Shown: positions 25,566-37,900 of the stretch, piece after piece | How positions within the stretch are numbered: the first letter of the stretch is position 1 | Layout of the letters: every line of letters starts with the position of its first letter | NCBI RefSeq assembly: GCF_028769735.1 | Contig: NC_088172.1 | Coordinates: 61,721,075 to 61,785,074, forward strand | From: Zonotrichia leucophrys gambelii | Lineage: Eukaryota; Chordata; Aves; Passeriformes; Passerellidae | Direction of reading: 5' to 3' | DNA: 64,000 bases | Translations under genes and position numbers: made by a program | The notes under the pieces: generated by a model | Database searches by the model: none | What the model saw: the letters and a program-made list of their open reading frames with translations, nothing else | Told to the model about the DNA's origin: nothing

Positions 25566-28500
25566 CAAATACCAGATAAATTTGGAATACTTGAAGACAA
25601 GCACAAATACTGCGATGACCCGAGCAGAAAACCATAAATTATATATTTGGGAACATGCTCCATCTGAGTGCAACAGACATTCACTGAACAGAGAAGAAAA
25701 ATCATAATGGTGTTGAGCACTGCTCATGCAGTACACTGAACAAAGCACAATTTCTAGGAAAAAAATTTGTGACTATGCAAATAAAATCTGCATTTTGATA
25801 CATACAAAACAGCTTGGAAAACTTAACTCTGGCACAGTCCACCATTAATTAAATTGTGATCTTGATTTTTTATACTTTATTTATAATTAGTCATAGTGCA
25901 ATTAAGTAATTTTAAATGGGTTCTGAATTGGAATACAATTCATACACAACATCAAGAAAAGCACTAAAGGGTTACAATGCAGCCCAGCAATTGCAGAACC
26001 CATACAGCTTCTGCTCAAGAAATAACATCATGTTTTGCATCTCAGATGTGTCTGCTGCAGTTCATACAAGAGTCATTAAATGTGTTACATTGCCACAGAC
26101 TAGACTTTTCATTAAATTAGTCATAAGTTGTTTAAAGTGTTTTGTTGCCCCTTTCAAATTAAAATGAGCCACATACATCACCATACTGTTAAGAATCAGC
26201 AGGTAATACAGACCAAAGGGGTCACACTGTAAGTAAAGTGAGAAAGATTCTGAAGTGCAACCTCTCCCATGCGGTACTTGAGAGTATCACAGCAGGAAGT
26301 GTTTTACCACCAGGCTTATTTAAAGTAAATGTATCAGCATCAGTGCCAGAAGCACCTAATGCTCAGTGCTCCACACTCCCTTCCACTATGTGTTCAAGGC
26401 CAGGCTGCCTTCCTGGCCCTACACTAAGTGCCTGTCAAGCATTGTGTAGAAATTGTTCCCTCATCTCTGTGTATCCAAGGAACTGCCTCTGACGTCACAG
26501 TGTCTCTAAGTCGTCTCTCAAGTAGTTTCCCTGCAGAGAACTCCCTTAAGTCCCCAATATGGACAGTGCAGGCAGAGTGTCAGACAGTAAGAGACAGAGG
26601 AGAAACCACTGACATACACTTGTCAGTAAGAGCTGTTAGCAGTTATCTAGAACATTGCCAGTTGTCAAGACTACTTCATGCAAGGCACAGAAACAGCAGG
26701 GCCACTATATTAAATCTGAAACCGTGATGCCTCTAGTAACCAGTAAATCTGAAGATGTAGGCTTATTAGTAAAACTCATGTGCATACCCTCATCTAACAC
26801 ACTATTTCTTCTAAAAACAGGGGGTTTTCCCCTCCAAGAATCCCCACAATACATAAGAGCATGAACAGTTTCCAATCCACAATGAAAGCAAATACAAAAG
26901 CCAAACATTTGTTCAAATGGCACTGAAACACAAAAAAATTGGGGGATTTTTGTGACTGAAGATACTCTATGTGACTCATTGTCATGAGAATGCACTAACT
27001 CTTTAATACTTTTAAAATATAACGGTATTAATATCTCTCCTATATGTATGCATATATACATATACAAACATTAAAAAATGTTCTGTTTCTCGCAGTGTTT
27101 ACAGTGCCACAGTGCCAGGCATTACATGAATACATAACTCATTCCAACACAAAAAAAATGCAAAATAATTAAACTTTAGAATGTGAATAAACCAAATATG
27201 TAACTGAATATAATTGAACAGCAAAACAGCAAATAAATATTCTTTTCTGTGCTACTGAATGCAGACCATACCTGTTTTCAGGAACTGTCATATAAAGTTT
27301 TGAGCTCACTGTAGTTTAAAACATGTAATAGAAAAGGTCCATGGACTGGCAGTGGCTGGGACAAATGAAGAAATGAAAACAACAGACTTCAGTGGCCAGC
27401 CTGGAAAAAAAGCTGGAATCTGTATTTAGTGCATCCAGATAGGAACAACACTATTTCTTCTTCAGGGAAAGAGCTGTGATTCATCTTAACATTTTTAAAA
27501 AGACACAGAAAGTGGCTGGCTGACAAGCAAATAGAGGTTTGAACAACTACAGGTCAGGAATGGGTGAGTGAGATCTGCTGCTGTTCCAACAGCTGTCAGT
27601 TGCTTGATTAACAGGCAACTGAAGGAGGTGACAGCAAGATATACACTGCAGTAAGAAAAGTGTGTTAAGCATGTCCCCTGTTGATCACTTCTTCCTCCTT
27701 CCCATCCTTCAGTTTATTGTCTCTCCTCCTGTTTACAGCCCTGCTATAAACAATGAGACATGTCTAGTACACACTACTGTCCTTATTGTTCATTACACCC
27801 TAGTCCCCAATGGCCACATTGCTACACTCCAATTTCCAAGCTCTCCCAATGCATTACACAATGTGACTCACAAATAGCACACAGCAGATCTGTAACACCT
27901 ACTCTCTCAGCAGATTGTCTGGCACAGGCACCTTTTCATAATAACAGTTAATTTATACACCCAGCATTGTACTCCCCAGGCTAAGAAACATCAGAGCATG
28001 ACAAAGGACTATACATTCACAGCAATCATGAGAGACATTCTCCTACTTTTCATTGCAACTATTATGCAGTCTCTGTAATCCAACTTTCTAGTTGACTTTT
28101 TACACAAACAAAGAAGTCAGAATTCGTCAAGCAGCTCTGCACTGAAAGAACAGCTTCTTTTCTTCTATTCTTTGCCTTCTCCATTTGTCTTCCTTACTCT
28201 CCCTGATGCTCTTAGGATAAACTAGACTACCTCAAATGGATACAAATGGATTTACAAAAATTACTATTACCTACTCTTTTCAAGACAATGCTTTCTCTGC
28301 ATTTGTCTAGCTGAAGCTAGTTTGCTCATTTTGGGTTTATTTCTCCTTATGTAGAATATATATTTAAAAGCTTCCTTTACAGCAATTATGTTTCAGAAGC
28401 CTTTAATCTGCATTACCATATCAGAAAGACTTCAATGCAGTAAAATCCCCAAAACAGCTTCCACCACCCCATCTAAAAAGTTTCTATTTATTATTAGATC

Positions 28501-28744
28501 TGGAATGCAGCTAAACATGAGAATTTATGGCTGGGGGAAGCAACAGTAGATTTTCAAGGAAATCCAGGAAAACATGGCACTGCCTCCCACAGTGGTCAGT
28601 AAGTCAATGATGTGCTGGATGCATTGCCTAGCAAGGAAACTTCTTCCAGCCCTTCAGATCAAGAATTATTCTCCCTTCAGCCTGATCCAGCAGTGAGAAC
28701 TGCAACTCTTTGTAACCTCAACCACCACTGAGTGGTGACAGTTG

Positions 28745-29197
28745 ACAAAACACTCAACACGACCAAGCAATGTATGCTCACAGTCCAATAAGCCAAATGA
28801 ATCCCAGGCTGCATCCAAAGCAGCATGGCAAGGACAGGGATTCTGCCCTTGTGAGACTCCTACCTGGAGTGCTGCATCCAGCTCTGGTGCTCCCAACTTA
28901 AGAATATGGAACTGCTGGGATCACAAAGTCCAGAGGGGGCCATAAAGTTGAAAACAGGATTGAAGCACCCATTCTATCAACACAGGCTGAGAGAGTTGGT
29001 GCTGTTCACCTTGGAGGAGAGAAGGTTGTGTGAAGATGTAACAGTAACTTTCCAGTATCTGAAGAGGATACAGGGAAGCAGGAGAGGGCCTCCCTGTCAA
29101 GAGCTGTAGTGACAGGACATGGGGAATGGCTACCAACTGAAAAAGGTAGCTTTATATAAGTTGTTGGGAAGAAATTCTTTAATGTAAGGGTGGTGTT
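28745..29197 (+). mobile_element. CR1 LINE fragment (ORF2 end region)
   Basis: Degenerate but colinear with avian CR1. It carries the 'caagcaatgtatgctcacagtcc', 'ctgggctgcatcc', 'ctacctggagtgctgcatccagctctgg', 'aggctgagagagttgg' and 'ggaagaaattctttaatgtaagggtggtg' segments in order. These cover the end of the reverse-transcriptase ORF and part of the 3' region. Stops and indels make it dead. It breaks off before the 3' terminus. Confidence 0.9.
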
Positions 29198-29884
29198 ATA
29201 ACTGCAGTGGTAGCAGCTCTTACCAGCTCAGCAATTGCTGTGATTACATCCAGATCACACCATGTCAGAAGGAACGTGACACAGAGCTAGCACACACTCT
29301 CTAACTGGCAAATATCATCAGGCACAGAGTTGGACATCCAGCTGCATTTCCTCCCTCTGCTGCCACACCTACAATGGTTTAACCCAAGCAAAAAAAAAAA
29401 AAAAAAAAATCAGAGAGGAATAACAAAATGTTGAAATCAGGGGACACTCACAATGGATAAAATTAGGCATTTAAATAGATCTCTGCAATCCCAGACTTTT
29501 ATCAGCATTTCATATTTCTACTGCATGTTAAATGATTGTGAAATAATACAGCAGTCTTACAAACAAATCTGTTATTTCTGTCATAGCCATGAAGCATTTC
29601 AAACATATGTGGAAATAATTTTACAGAACTAGTGCTGGAGTTGTTATCTTTGGCATCATTTTGTCCATCTGCCGACATCAGTTGGGATAAATTTTATTTC
29701 TTATTTTTTTGCCAGACTTTTCTTGGTTTGTTACAAGCCACATTCCCCTTATGGCTTTGTGCACCGACTTCCAGGTGCAGAACCATGCAAACTTGAATGC
29801 AAACTGATGGGAGACAGATCACAGGTTTTAACATCAGAAATTTATTTTTAATCTGAGGTTAACCAAATTTTGGATGAGTGGCTC
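29198..29884. other. Spacer between two CR1 pieces
   Basis: No gene is seen. It holds an A20 run at 29390-29409 and otherwise unremarkable AT-rich sequence. If the two flanking CR1 pieces came from one element, this would be inserted or rearranged DNA. Confidence 0.6.
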
Positions 29885-30035
29885 AGTGAAGCCATGGAGT
29901 TCCCAACCTTGGAGATATTCCAAACACAACTGGGCAAAACCATGACCAAAATGCTCTAAGCTGGCCCTGCTCTGGGGCTGAATGAGATGGCTTTTAGAGG
30001 ACTCTTTCAGTCTACATCATTCTCTGGTTCTGCAG
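29885..30035 (+). mobile_element. CR1 LINE 3'-end fragment
   Basis: The segments 'gaagccatggagttcccaac', 'cttggagatattccaaacac' and 'aaatgctctaagctggccctg' are the CR1 3' UTR in order. The piece runs out in 'tcattctctggttctg', a decayed copy of the CR1 terminal repeat. Confidence 0.8.
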
Positions 30036-30141
30036 CTAGGATCTAGCCCACACACATCACTGCAGCTTTCAGTACCTTCTGCTCATGGGAGTCCTGCACT
30101 TTCCCTAACTTCACTCACTCCAGATATGGAAAAATCCTAAA

Positions 30142-30174
30142 GTGGAACAACTCTAGTTGTTCTCGTTGTTCCAC
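30142..30174. repeat. Short nested inverted repeat
   Basis: The arms gtggaacaac (30142-30151) and gttgttccac (30165-30174) are exact reverse complements. Inside, gaacaact/agttgttc (30145-30152 and 30155-30162) forms a second perfect pair. It sits just outside the inferred left end of the LTR. Confidence 0.8.
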
Positions 30175-30184
30175 CTATTGTTGC

Positions 30185-30571
30185 TGTTGGTTTGTTGGTT
30201 CCCAGGTAGTCCCCGAGGAGCCCCCTAAGCTGTGTGTTCCCTGATAGCAGCAGGTAGGCAAGGAGACTCCACACGGCTTCTGAGGGCGCTAATGAGATGA
30301 GGGTTTATTGGGGGTCCCACCCCGGGAGCAGCGCGGTTTCTGAGGGAGAAGGGAGGGAGGGGGAGAGAGGGAGAATTAAGGCTGAGAGAGAAAGAGCCTG
30401 GTCTCCCCCGCACAGCTTAACAGGGAGATTCAAAGTGGGCGCGGAATAACACCTGGGCCAATGGGATTACAGATACATGATACTGCAGGGGAGGATCACA
30501 GGCTTGGAATAAACCTTACACTTTCGAGGGGTGAGACAGAGCATACCGTTTAAATAAAATGTAACACCACA
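30185..30571 (-). mobile_element. Probable solo LTR of an endogenous retrovirus
   Basis: Read on the minus strand, the block starts TGTGGTGTTACA (30571 downward), has an ATTGG (inverted CCAAT) motif near 30462-30458 and a pyrimidine-rich CTCTCTCCCCCTCCCTCC tract. A polyadenylation signal AATAAA follows at 30309-30304, then a U5-like GC-rich tail ending in CAACA repeats. This U3-R-U5 order is that of a retroviral LTR. No gag, pol or env and no second LTR lie beside it, so it looks like a recombined solo LTR. I could not find a target-site duplication, so both ends are approximate and the retrovirus class is undetermined. Confidence 0.6.
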
Positions 30572-30892
30572 ATCTCTTCTCTGTGAAGAGATGTTTGGTA
30601 GATCCCCACTCCCAGCCCAGGCCGTTGCCTCGCTGGGCTCAGCACAAAGCCAGCAGCAGCCGTGGCACACTGAGGTGTCTGCATCTCTCCATTGCTGCTG
30701 CCTTCCCACCCTGACTGCTGCCCGGCAGGCTGGGCCTGCCCCACACCTGGGAGATGCCTCCATGGGACACTGCCCTGCGAGGCACCTGCCTGGAAGGGTG
30801 ACACCATCCTCCATGGCCACAACAGCTGCTTTCCTCACGGACACCAGCCACACGCCGGCATGGCCGCTCCTGGAGATGGCACATACTCAGCT

Positions 30893-31392
30893 GAATCATG
30901 GAATCATTTGGGTTGGAAAAGACTTCTAAGATCATTGTGTCCAATCACTATCCCAGCACTGCCAAGCCTACTAGGAAACCGTGTCCCTAAATCCCACATC
31001 TGTGAGTCTTCTAACTGCCATCACTTCCCTTCAGTTCCAATGCCTGACCACCCTCATGGTGAAACAATGTTTCTTATATCCAATCTAAAGCAGCAAACCT
31101 CGAGGCCATTTCCTCTAGTCCTGTCTCTTGTTTCTTGGAGCAGAGGCCAACTCCCACCTGGATACCGTCTAGGACAACGTCCCCCTGAGCCTCCTTTTCT
31201 CCAGGCTAAGCACCTCCAGCTCCCTCAGCTGCTCCTCACAGGACTTGTGCACCAGACCCTTCACCAGCTCTGTAACCATTCTCTGGATTCGCTCCAGCGC
31301 CTCCTGCACTGCAGGGCACAGAGCTGGACACAGGCTCTGATCCTTTCCCTGCTCCTTCTGGCCGCGCTATTCCTGACACAGGCCAGGGTGCC
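30893..31392 (-). mobile_element. CR1 LINE 3' portion, reverse orientation
   Basis: Starting at the 3' end ('gaatcatggaatcatttgggttggaaaagac'), it continues through 'cccagcactgccaag', 'tgttccaatgcctgacc'-like, 'atatccaatctaaa', 'gaggccatttcctct', 'cctccttttctccaggctaa', 'cttgtgcaccagacccttcaccagc' and 'attcctgacacaggccagggtgcca'. This is a 500-base reverse-complement CR1. The right end meets the HEATR1 CpG island within a few bases. Compared with the other copies it is well preserved. Confidence 0.93.
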
Positions 31393-31800
31393 ACGGCCCG
31401 CAGGACACGGGGCTGCCTCGCGTCCCGCAGCTCTCGCCCTGCGGCTCCGGCCCCTTTCCGGCCGGGCCGCTCGCCGGGCGCTGCCGGGGCCAGGGGCGGG
31501 GCACAGCCGAGGCCGGGCCGGGCCCGTCCCTCGCCGCCGGGGCGGGAACTTCCCGAGCCTCGGGAGCAGCCGCTTCCGGGTGAGCGGCGCACGCAGCCCA
31601 CGTGGGCCCGGCGGGAGCGGCGGGAGCCAGGTCGGTGCCGGGGACCGGGGCCGGGATCGGGACAGGGACACGGACACGGACACGTGTCACCGCCGGGCTC
31701 TGCCCCCTTCCTCCCCGCGCCACACGTGCGCGCCCGAGCGGCAGCGGGGCTGGGAGAGGCGGCTGGTTGCATGCGGCTGCTCCATCGGCGGGCCTGCTGT
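31393..31800 (+). promoter_or_regulatory. HEATR1: CpG island promoter of HEATR1
   Basis: A very GC- and CpG-rich block begins where the CR1 ends and runs to the first coding exon. An ETS-type TTCCGG lies at 31574-31579, just before a good splice donor, and a CACGTG E-box lies at about 31599-31604. There is no TATA box. This fits a broad housekeeping promoter, as expected for a ribosome-biogenesis gene. A short ggacac-type repeat (about 31660-31685) lies downstream of the donor. Confidence 0.75.
31500..31579 (+). other. HEATR1: Inferred HEATR1 noncoding exon 1 (start unknown)
   Basis: The coding exon is preceded by a clear acceptor (ttttctccccccag, ending 31816), so a leader exon must exist upstream. 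The best donor in the island is CTTCCGG|GTGAGC with the exon ending at 31579, giving a 237-base leader intron. The left limit shown is arbitrary because no transcription start can be read from the bases. A weaker alternative donor is GCCAG|GTCGGT near 31630. Confidence 0.45.
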
Positions 31801-31853
31801 GGTTTTCTCCCCCCAGTTTTCTCCGGAGGTTCCTTTCCCCGAAACTCGGAGCC

Positions 31854-31995
31854 ATGACGTCCCTGGCGGAGCAGCTGAAGCGGCTGGCGCTTCCCCAGAC
31901 CGATCCCAGCCTCCTGGACCGCAGCGAGGTGGCATCGCTGCTCTTCACCTGCAAGGAAGCCGCGACCATTGACAGGGACACGTTCTTTGCCATCG
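31854..31995 (+). CDS. HEATR1: HEATR1 coding exon 1
   Basis: Encodes residues 1-47 plus one base (MTSLAEQL to DTFFAI), donor ATCG|GTGAGT. The transcribed exon starts at 31817 after ttttctccccccag, leaving 37 bases of 5' UTR. The 1,682-base intron after it holds two decayed CR1 pieces. Confidence 0.96.
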
Positions 31996-34900
31996 GTGAG
32001 TTTGGCTGCTTAGATGGCACTGGTTTTAAAAACACTCCAAAAAACAGATGGAGGAAGATGAATAGGAGAGGCAAACCCGTATTCAAAAAAGGCCAAAAGA
32101 ATAGTTGAAGAAGCTGCTGGCTGGTCAGCATCACTCCAGTCCTTGGGAAAACCAGTTCCTCTACGAGCACGTTTCTGGGCAATTGAGGGTAAGGTCATGG
32201 GGAAGAGTCAGGGATCACCAAGATGCTCAAGGACTGGCGAATTTGCCCAATAAGGGAAAGTTGATGAGAGGAATATCTCTGGTCTCAGTCAGTCTGGAGA
32301 AGAGAAGGCTTTGGATGTGTCTCATAGGAGCCTGCCATTGCCTTTGAGGATATTCCCAGAAGATGCACCAGGCATGCATGGCTGGAGGACAGGAGACAGT
32401 GGGAATAAGTTGGAAAAATAGGAGTTAAAACTGGATAGAAGGAAAAGCTTTTTCATTGTGAGGACAGTCAAGCATTTAACAGGATTGTCTGGGGAGATTG
32501 TGGTTGGGAAAAGAAAAAAAGTGACTTTTTTGAAAACTTTGACAGAATAATGCCCTGAGCTACCTAGTCCAATTTTGGAGACCCTTTTAACCCTGCTTTG
32601 AGCAGAGCCTGGGACTGGAAATCTCCCAATGTGCCTTCTGACATGAGTCCTGTGTTTCATGAAAACATGTTGATGCCTTGCTCTTGGGTAACGTTATGGT
32701 CACAAATAATGTGAAGTGGCAGTAGCCTTTGCAGTGTTGGCACACTTCAAATTCCTTATGCTCTATCTCTTTCCATATCTATATACATTTTTATCCAGGC
32801 ATGTGATACTGTTGAATAAGAAAGCTGTTTTCTAAAACCAGGCAGATGGGTATCATGTTTCCATTTTAAGTAACAGGATTGTAGATATATATCGTTGATG
32901 CAGCACCATGTGTTTTTTTTGGTTTCTTAAATAGTTACTCTAGAACTGCTTGGCTGAGTTTGAGGATGGAGTTTTTATGGTCTCTTATCCAATATTGCAC
33001 CTCTGATCCAGTATTTGATCATTCCACTGTTAGAAAAAAATAAAATCTATACATTGGGTTTGAGTTTCCTGCATTCCAGCTTGCATCTGTTGTTCTCCCA
33101 TCCTTCCCCTGTGCATCTCTGAGAAGAGTGGCTCCATCTCCTTGATAACCCACACCATATCCTGTTAAGTAGCTGCAGACAGAGGAAGATTTCCTTTTGA
33201 CTCTCTCTTCTCCAGGCTGAGCTGTTCCTCCTTTTCCTTTTATGTTGTTTTCCAGCCCCTAGACCATCTCAGCATTCCTCTGCTGAACTCACATCTAGAA
33301 ATGTTTTTCTTCTACTGATGATCTCAAAATTGCACACAGGGCTCCAGCTGCAGCTCACAAATGGAAGGGGCAGTTCCCTCAGCCTGCTGGCCATGCTCTC
33401 AGGGACAGCACAATGCAGGATGCTGCTGGCCTTCACTGCTGCAGGAGCTCTCTGCTGATAGTTGCTAATGTTGCTTTTCTTGGCCAGTTGAGAAATAGTT
33501 CCAAGTATATCAAAGGTTTTGGTCTTAGGCCTCTTTGGTTTGCTTGGTAAGGATGACATGTACCAGTATAGCAAAAAAGTTGGGTGTGCCAGTGAGGAAG
33601 TAAGTGGGTAGGACTGGAGAACAAAAACTATTGTGTTAAAATTTCCTCCCATTTTTAAATTTTTTTTCCCCCCACAGGGTGCACTGGCTTAGAAGAGCTG
33701 ATGGGCATTGATCCTTCATTTGAAGAGTTCCAGTCCAGTTTGTTTAGTTCCACAGCCAAAGGCCTTGAACGCAGTGTTCAGACTAAAGCAGTAAATCAGC
33801 AGCTGGATAAGAATATTTCATTGTTCCTCATTCACCTGTCCCCCTACTTCATGCTTAAGCCAGCCCAGAAGTGCCTTGAATGGCTGATTCAGAGGTAATC
33901 CACTGAATATCCTACATGTCAATAGATAAGGCTAGAGATGCAAGATTTATTTCTCCCCAGTGAGAAAAATTTTGAATAATTTTACTTCAGCTTTCTGAAA
34001 ATAGGATAGAATGTTAATAATTTGCATTTAGACTTAGTCCTTATGGGGCCAGATGCTCTTCTTTGCTAATTAGATTTTTGTCTTTTGATAAATTTCTGTG
34101 ATTATTTTGATCTGTCATGATATTCTGTATAAAAGCAATTTCACCAAAGTTGCCCAGCCCTAGGCATCTTACAGAGCACACAGAGAGGCACTTCTACATT
34201 GTGCATTTAGAAGCGGGCTTTGTAAAATAGCAAAGTTTCAATATTAACATGAGTCATGAACCTTAACTATTCTTATTTCAAGGTTTTGTAAGAAGGTGTG
34301 AAGAAAAAAACAATGAAGTATTTTGTGATGTTTTATTTATTTATATAAATTAATCTATCCAAATGCAGAAAGTGCAGTACTTCTTATTATGAAAGAGTGT
34401 GTGGTTTTCCTGAAACATACTTCTCTGAGTCACATTTGTTCTATGCATTTTTATTCTATGCATTTCTATGTATTTTGTTCTATGCATTTCTATGTATATT
34501 GTACTGAGAGATTCATACTAGATTTTTGTAACATCTGATTTACTATATAAGCCGGTGCTGAAGAAATTAAGATAATTTTTAGTTGTACAGGGACCTAAAA
34601 TTGTTGATAGTGAGAGGAAAAAATATGCTAGCACTGTTTTTTTTCTTGTAGCACATGCAGGCCACCTTGAGTTTCTGGACTGTAGGTGGACCATAGATCT
34701 GAGTCAGTGTGAAAACCATGTCAGGTCTTGCTTAAAAACAATTAAACAAGGTATTCTGAGAAGAATGTCTATTTTCCTCTTTGCTTCCAGATATTTTTAA
34801 ACTACACATGTATGTTCTTTTCCTTAGATTTCACATTCATCTCTACAATCAAGACAGTTTGATTGGTTGTGTTCTGCCATATCATGAGACTAATCTATTT

Positions 34901-37900
34901 GTGAGAGTTATTCAACTTTTAGATATAAAAAGCCCAACTCATAAGTGGCATTGGATGGATCCAATACGGGTAAAGTACTTAACAGATGCAAGATAGAGGG
35001 ACCTTGAGGGACTTTATTTAATAATATCTTGACCCTTCTACTCTGCTTATGAATATGGTCCACCAATTTATGTGGTTAGTTGTAGAACTGTACTGAAAGG
35101 TTTAATTACAGGAATGGAGCCCTGGTTGCTGTTTCTGCTATCTTTCTTTAAAGGTGAAGTTGATATTAAAAAGCTTTGACTGTAATTACTCTTTTTTTTT
35201 TGCTAAGTTAAAACATGCTTTTGAGGTGTAAGTATTTGCTACTGCTAGGAAGATACATAAATTGCTAAAATTTAGGTTTATTTGCATGTAGGTTAAATGT
35301 AATTCTCTTCATCACCCGTCTTAATGTAGACACAAAACATTCTAACAGTGTGTGGCAATCCATTACTTATTTCAGTTTTAATGATGTTAACTGATCAGTA
35401 GGATTAATTCAGAGATTATTGTAATTTTGACTTTCTGTGCTTCACTTTACTCTGAGTGTTCTAACATTACTTTTTTCCTCTGTGTAAAGAAACCTGGAGT
35501 CCCTCTGGCAAGGGGTACTGTCATTACACACTGCTACAAAGACCTGGATTTCATGGATTTCATCTGCAGGCTGGTGGCAAGATCTGTGAAGGTTGTTCAT
35601 TTATTCTAGAGCATTGTTTGTTGTCACTTTGTCTTCCCCATGTTTTTATAGTAATGTGCTATTTCTGAGTATTTTGAATTCATTCATCAGTATGAGAATT
35701 TCTTTTGTTATAATTTGTGAAGATGACAGTCTGTCAGAAGTTCTGTAGGGAAGTGACTGAGAACCAATAAGCCATGACAAAGCAATTTGGCCATACTGTA
35801 TTATTTACTGTGTTGCCTCTGGGTACTTAATTGTCCTAATTTCTTCCATAAACTCATTCCTGCCATTAATCTTTAACTGTGCTCTGAATTTCCATGTCTC
35901 TTCTGGGGGTTTTCATAGGTCTTTTAAATACACATCTTCAAATATTAATGAGAATTTGAAATTGAGAATGTTAGAAGGTGGGCAATTTTTTTTTGTTTTT
36001 TCAGTAAATGTCAAGTAGAGGGCTAGTTCTGTAGTCTCAGAAGGGTAAGATGTATCACAGATCCAGTTATTTAGAGGATTGGGATGCATCTGCTGTCAAA
36101 CTAAGCAAAGCAGACACAGTAACAGAGTATTCACAGGTGTAGAAGGAGGTGTTAAACATAACACAGTTGAGCTTCTTGGCTGTCCAGCTCTGAGTCTTGA
36201 GCAGTGCACCAGGATCACAGGTGATTTTGGCTGCCTTACTCTGATTAATCACACTGGCACCCATTTCCATCTGCCCTGTCTGTGAGGAGGAGCAGGAACC
36301 TCTGGTGAGGGTTGCTGCTGTGAGGGGAGATGACTTCAGTTGTGCCAGCAGGAGCTGCTGGAGCTTGCAGGCTGGAGTTCTAAGATTTTGGTGGTTTGAG
36401 GGAAGCCACATGTGCATTTCCACTTGCCCTGATGTCTGAACAGCTGATTTTTTTTTTGTGATCCAGGTCTTTTCAGAGTGTCCTGGCAACTCAGCTCAAC
36501 TGAGAGTTCTCCTTGTGTTTTATGCTTCCACCATTGTGTCAGCTCTTGGAGCTGCAGAGAAGATAACAGACACTATGGTCTCTCTGCTGCTTCCTTATGT
36601 CCAAAAGGTGGGTGAAGCTCTGTATCCCTCCTGTGTGATGAAGTGCACTGTGTTCTGCAGATGCACATAACCTCACACAAATAACCTCCAAGAGGGACAT
36701 CCTGTGTGATACATACTGTACCACTCAGCCTGATTTGAAACCTCAGGCAGGTGAGGGTCCATGGGAAATAATGTTTTTTCACACCTCAGATGAGCACTTT
36801 AAGAACGGTTTTCTACTCTGCATGAGGAATGGAGCTGTGAGAAATGGATACACAGATTGAAGAGTGTCTTTGCTTTGAAATTTATTACACTAAACCATGA
36901 GGGAATTGTGTCAGGGTAAATAGCCTGCTCTAATATCCTTTTTTGTCCATGGTTGTTGCTTTGTCAACAAACAAAGCAGTAGTTAATAAATATGTCTTCT
37001 TTGTCTGTGGATCCTGCACAGCTTTTTCTTCTTGGAAGTTGAGTTTATAGATACCTTAAACATTAACACGTGGAAAAGAACATAGTTGGATTCCATGGAT
37101 GTTAGAATAAAAATTATTTTTATGTTAATGTACTCTTTTGTGTTATTCTGTGTTAAAAATTCGCCTTTGTCTCTTTTTCTAGGGCTTGAAATCCTCTGTA
37201 CAGGATTACAGAGCTGCAACATACATGATAATCTGCCAGATGACAGTAAAAGTGACAGTGGAGACTTCCTTGGTGCATTCCTTGATGGTGCAGATAAGCA
37301 AGACACTATTTAAAATGCCCTCATTAATCAGGGACGGGCTGGCTTGCTTGAACCTACTTCTGCAAACTCAGAAAGGAGATAAACTTGGGAAAAAGTAAGT
37401 CTACGTGAATCAGATTTTCCCACTTTCTAAAATTCCAAACTGCGCTTTGATAATTTGCAATTTTTATATCCTCAGCATTAAAGAGATACCTCCCTGTCAG
37501 AAGTTTTGGTAGTTGATATTTCAGAGGGCTTGTAAGTTCCTTTGGCTTACTTTGAAAATTTGTATGCTCACTGCAGCAGAGAAGTGTCAGGGGTGTGAGC
37601 TGGTCATCTCTTGGTGCTTCTCTTAGTGAGAGACTGATGCCAGTGTGCAAAACTGAACCCTGTCAAGTAAGAGGTTTTCTGGAAAGTACAAAGAAGTTCT
37701 GCCCCTTCAATGGAAGGGCTTTGAGTTGGTGTAGTTTAACACCTGAAGGATAAGTGTTTCTCTACCACCCCTTGTTTGGTCTCACTTCAGTTGAGGTGTT
37801 CTCCTGGAGGCTTGTGTGGTGGATTCCCATCCATCTGTCTGCCCTGCTCTGGCACAGTTGGCTTCTGCTGGTAACATGCATTTGAACATAGTCCCACGTG

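Larger units (their letters stand above)
17720..28740. other. Intergenic DNA between ACTN2 and HEATR1, no gene seen
   Basis: AT-rich sequence upstream of both genes. Its open frames are short, lack family resemblance and show no splice-consistent neighbours. Two weak MIR-like relics (23936-24012 and 25494-25565) and a T run near 19850-19863 are all I can point to. Distal enhancers of ACTN2 or HEATR1 could lie here, but nothing in the bases alone shows one. Confidence 0.7.

Noticed and set aside
30692..31972. 426-codon plus-strand open frame upstream of and overlapping the HEATR1 start
   Set aside because: It runs through a reverse CR1 and a CpG island, where stops are rare, and reads the real HEATR1 exon in the wrong frame.
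31236..32182. Long minus-strand open frames (178 and 271 codons) across the HEATR1 promoter
   Set aside because: Compositional artefacts of the GC-rich island; Arg/Ala/Pro-rich translation without family resemblance.
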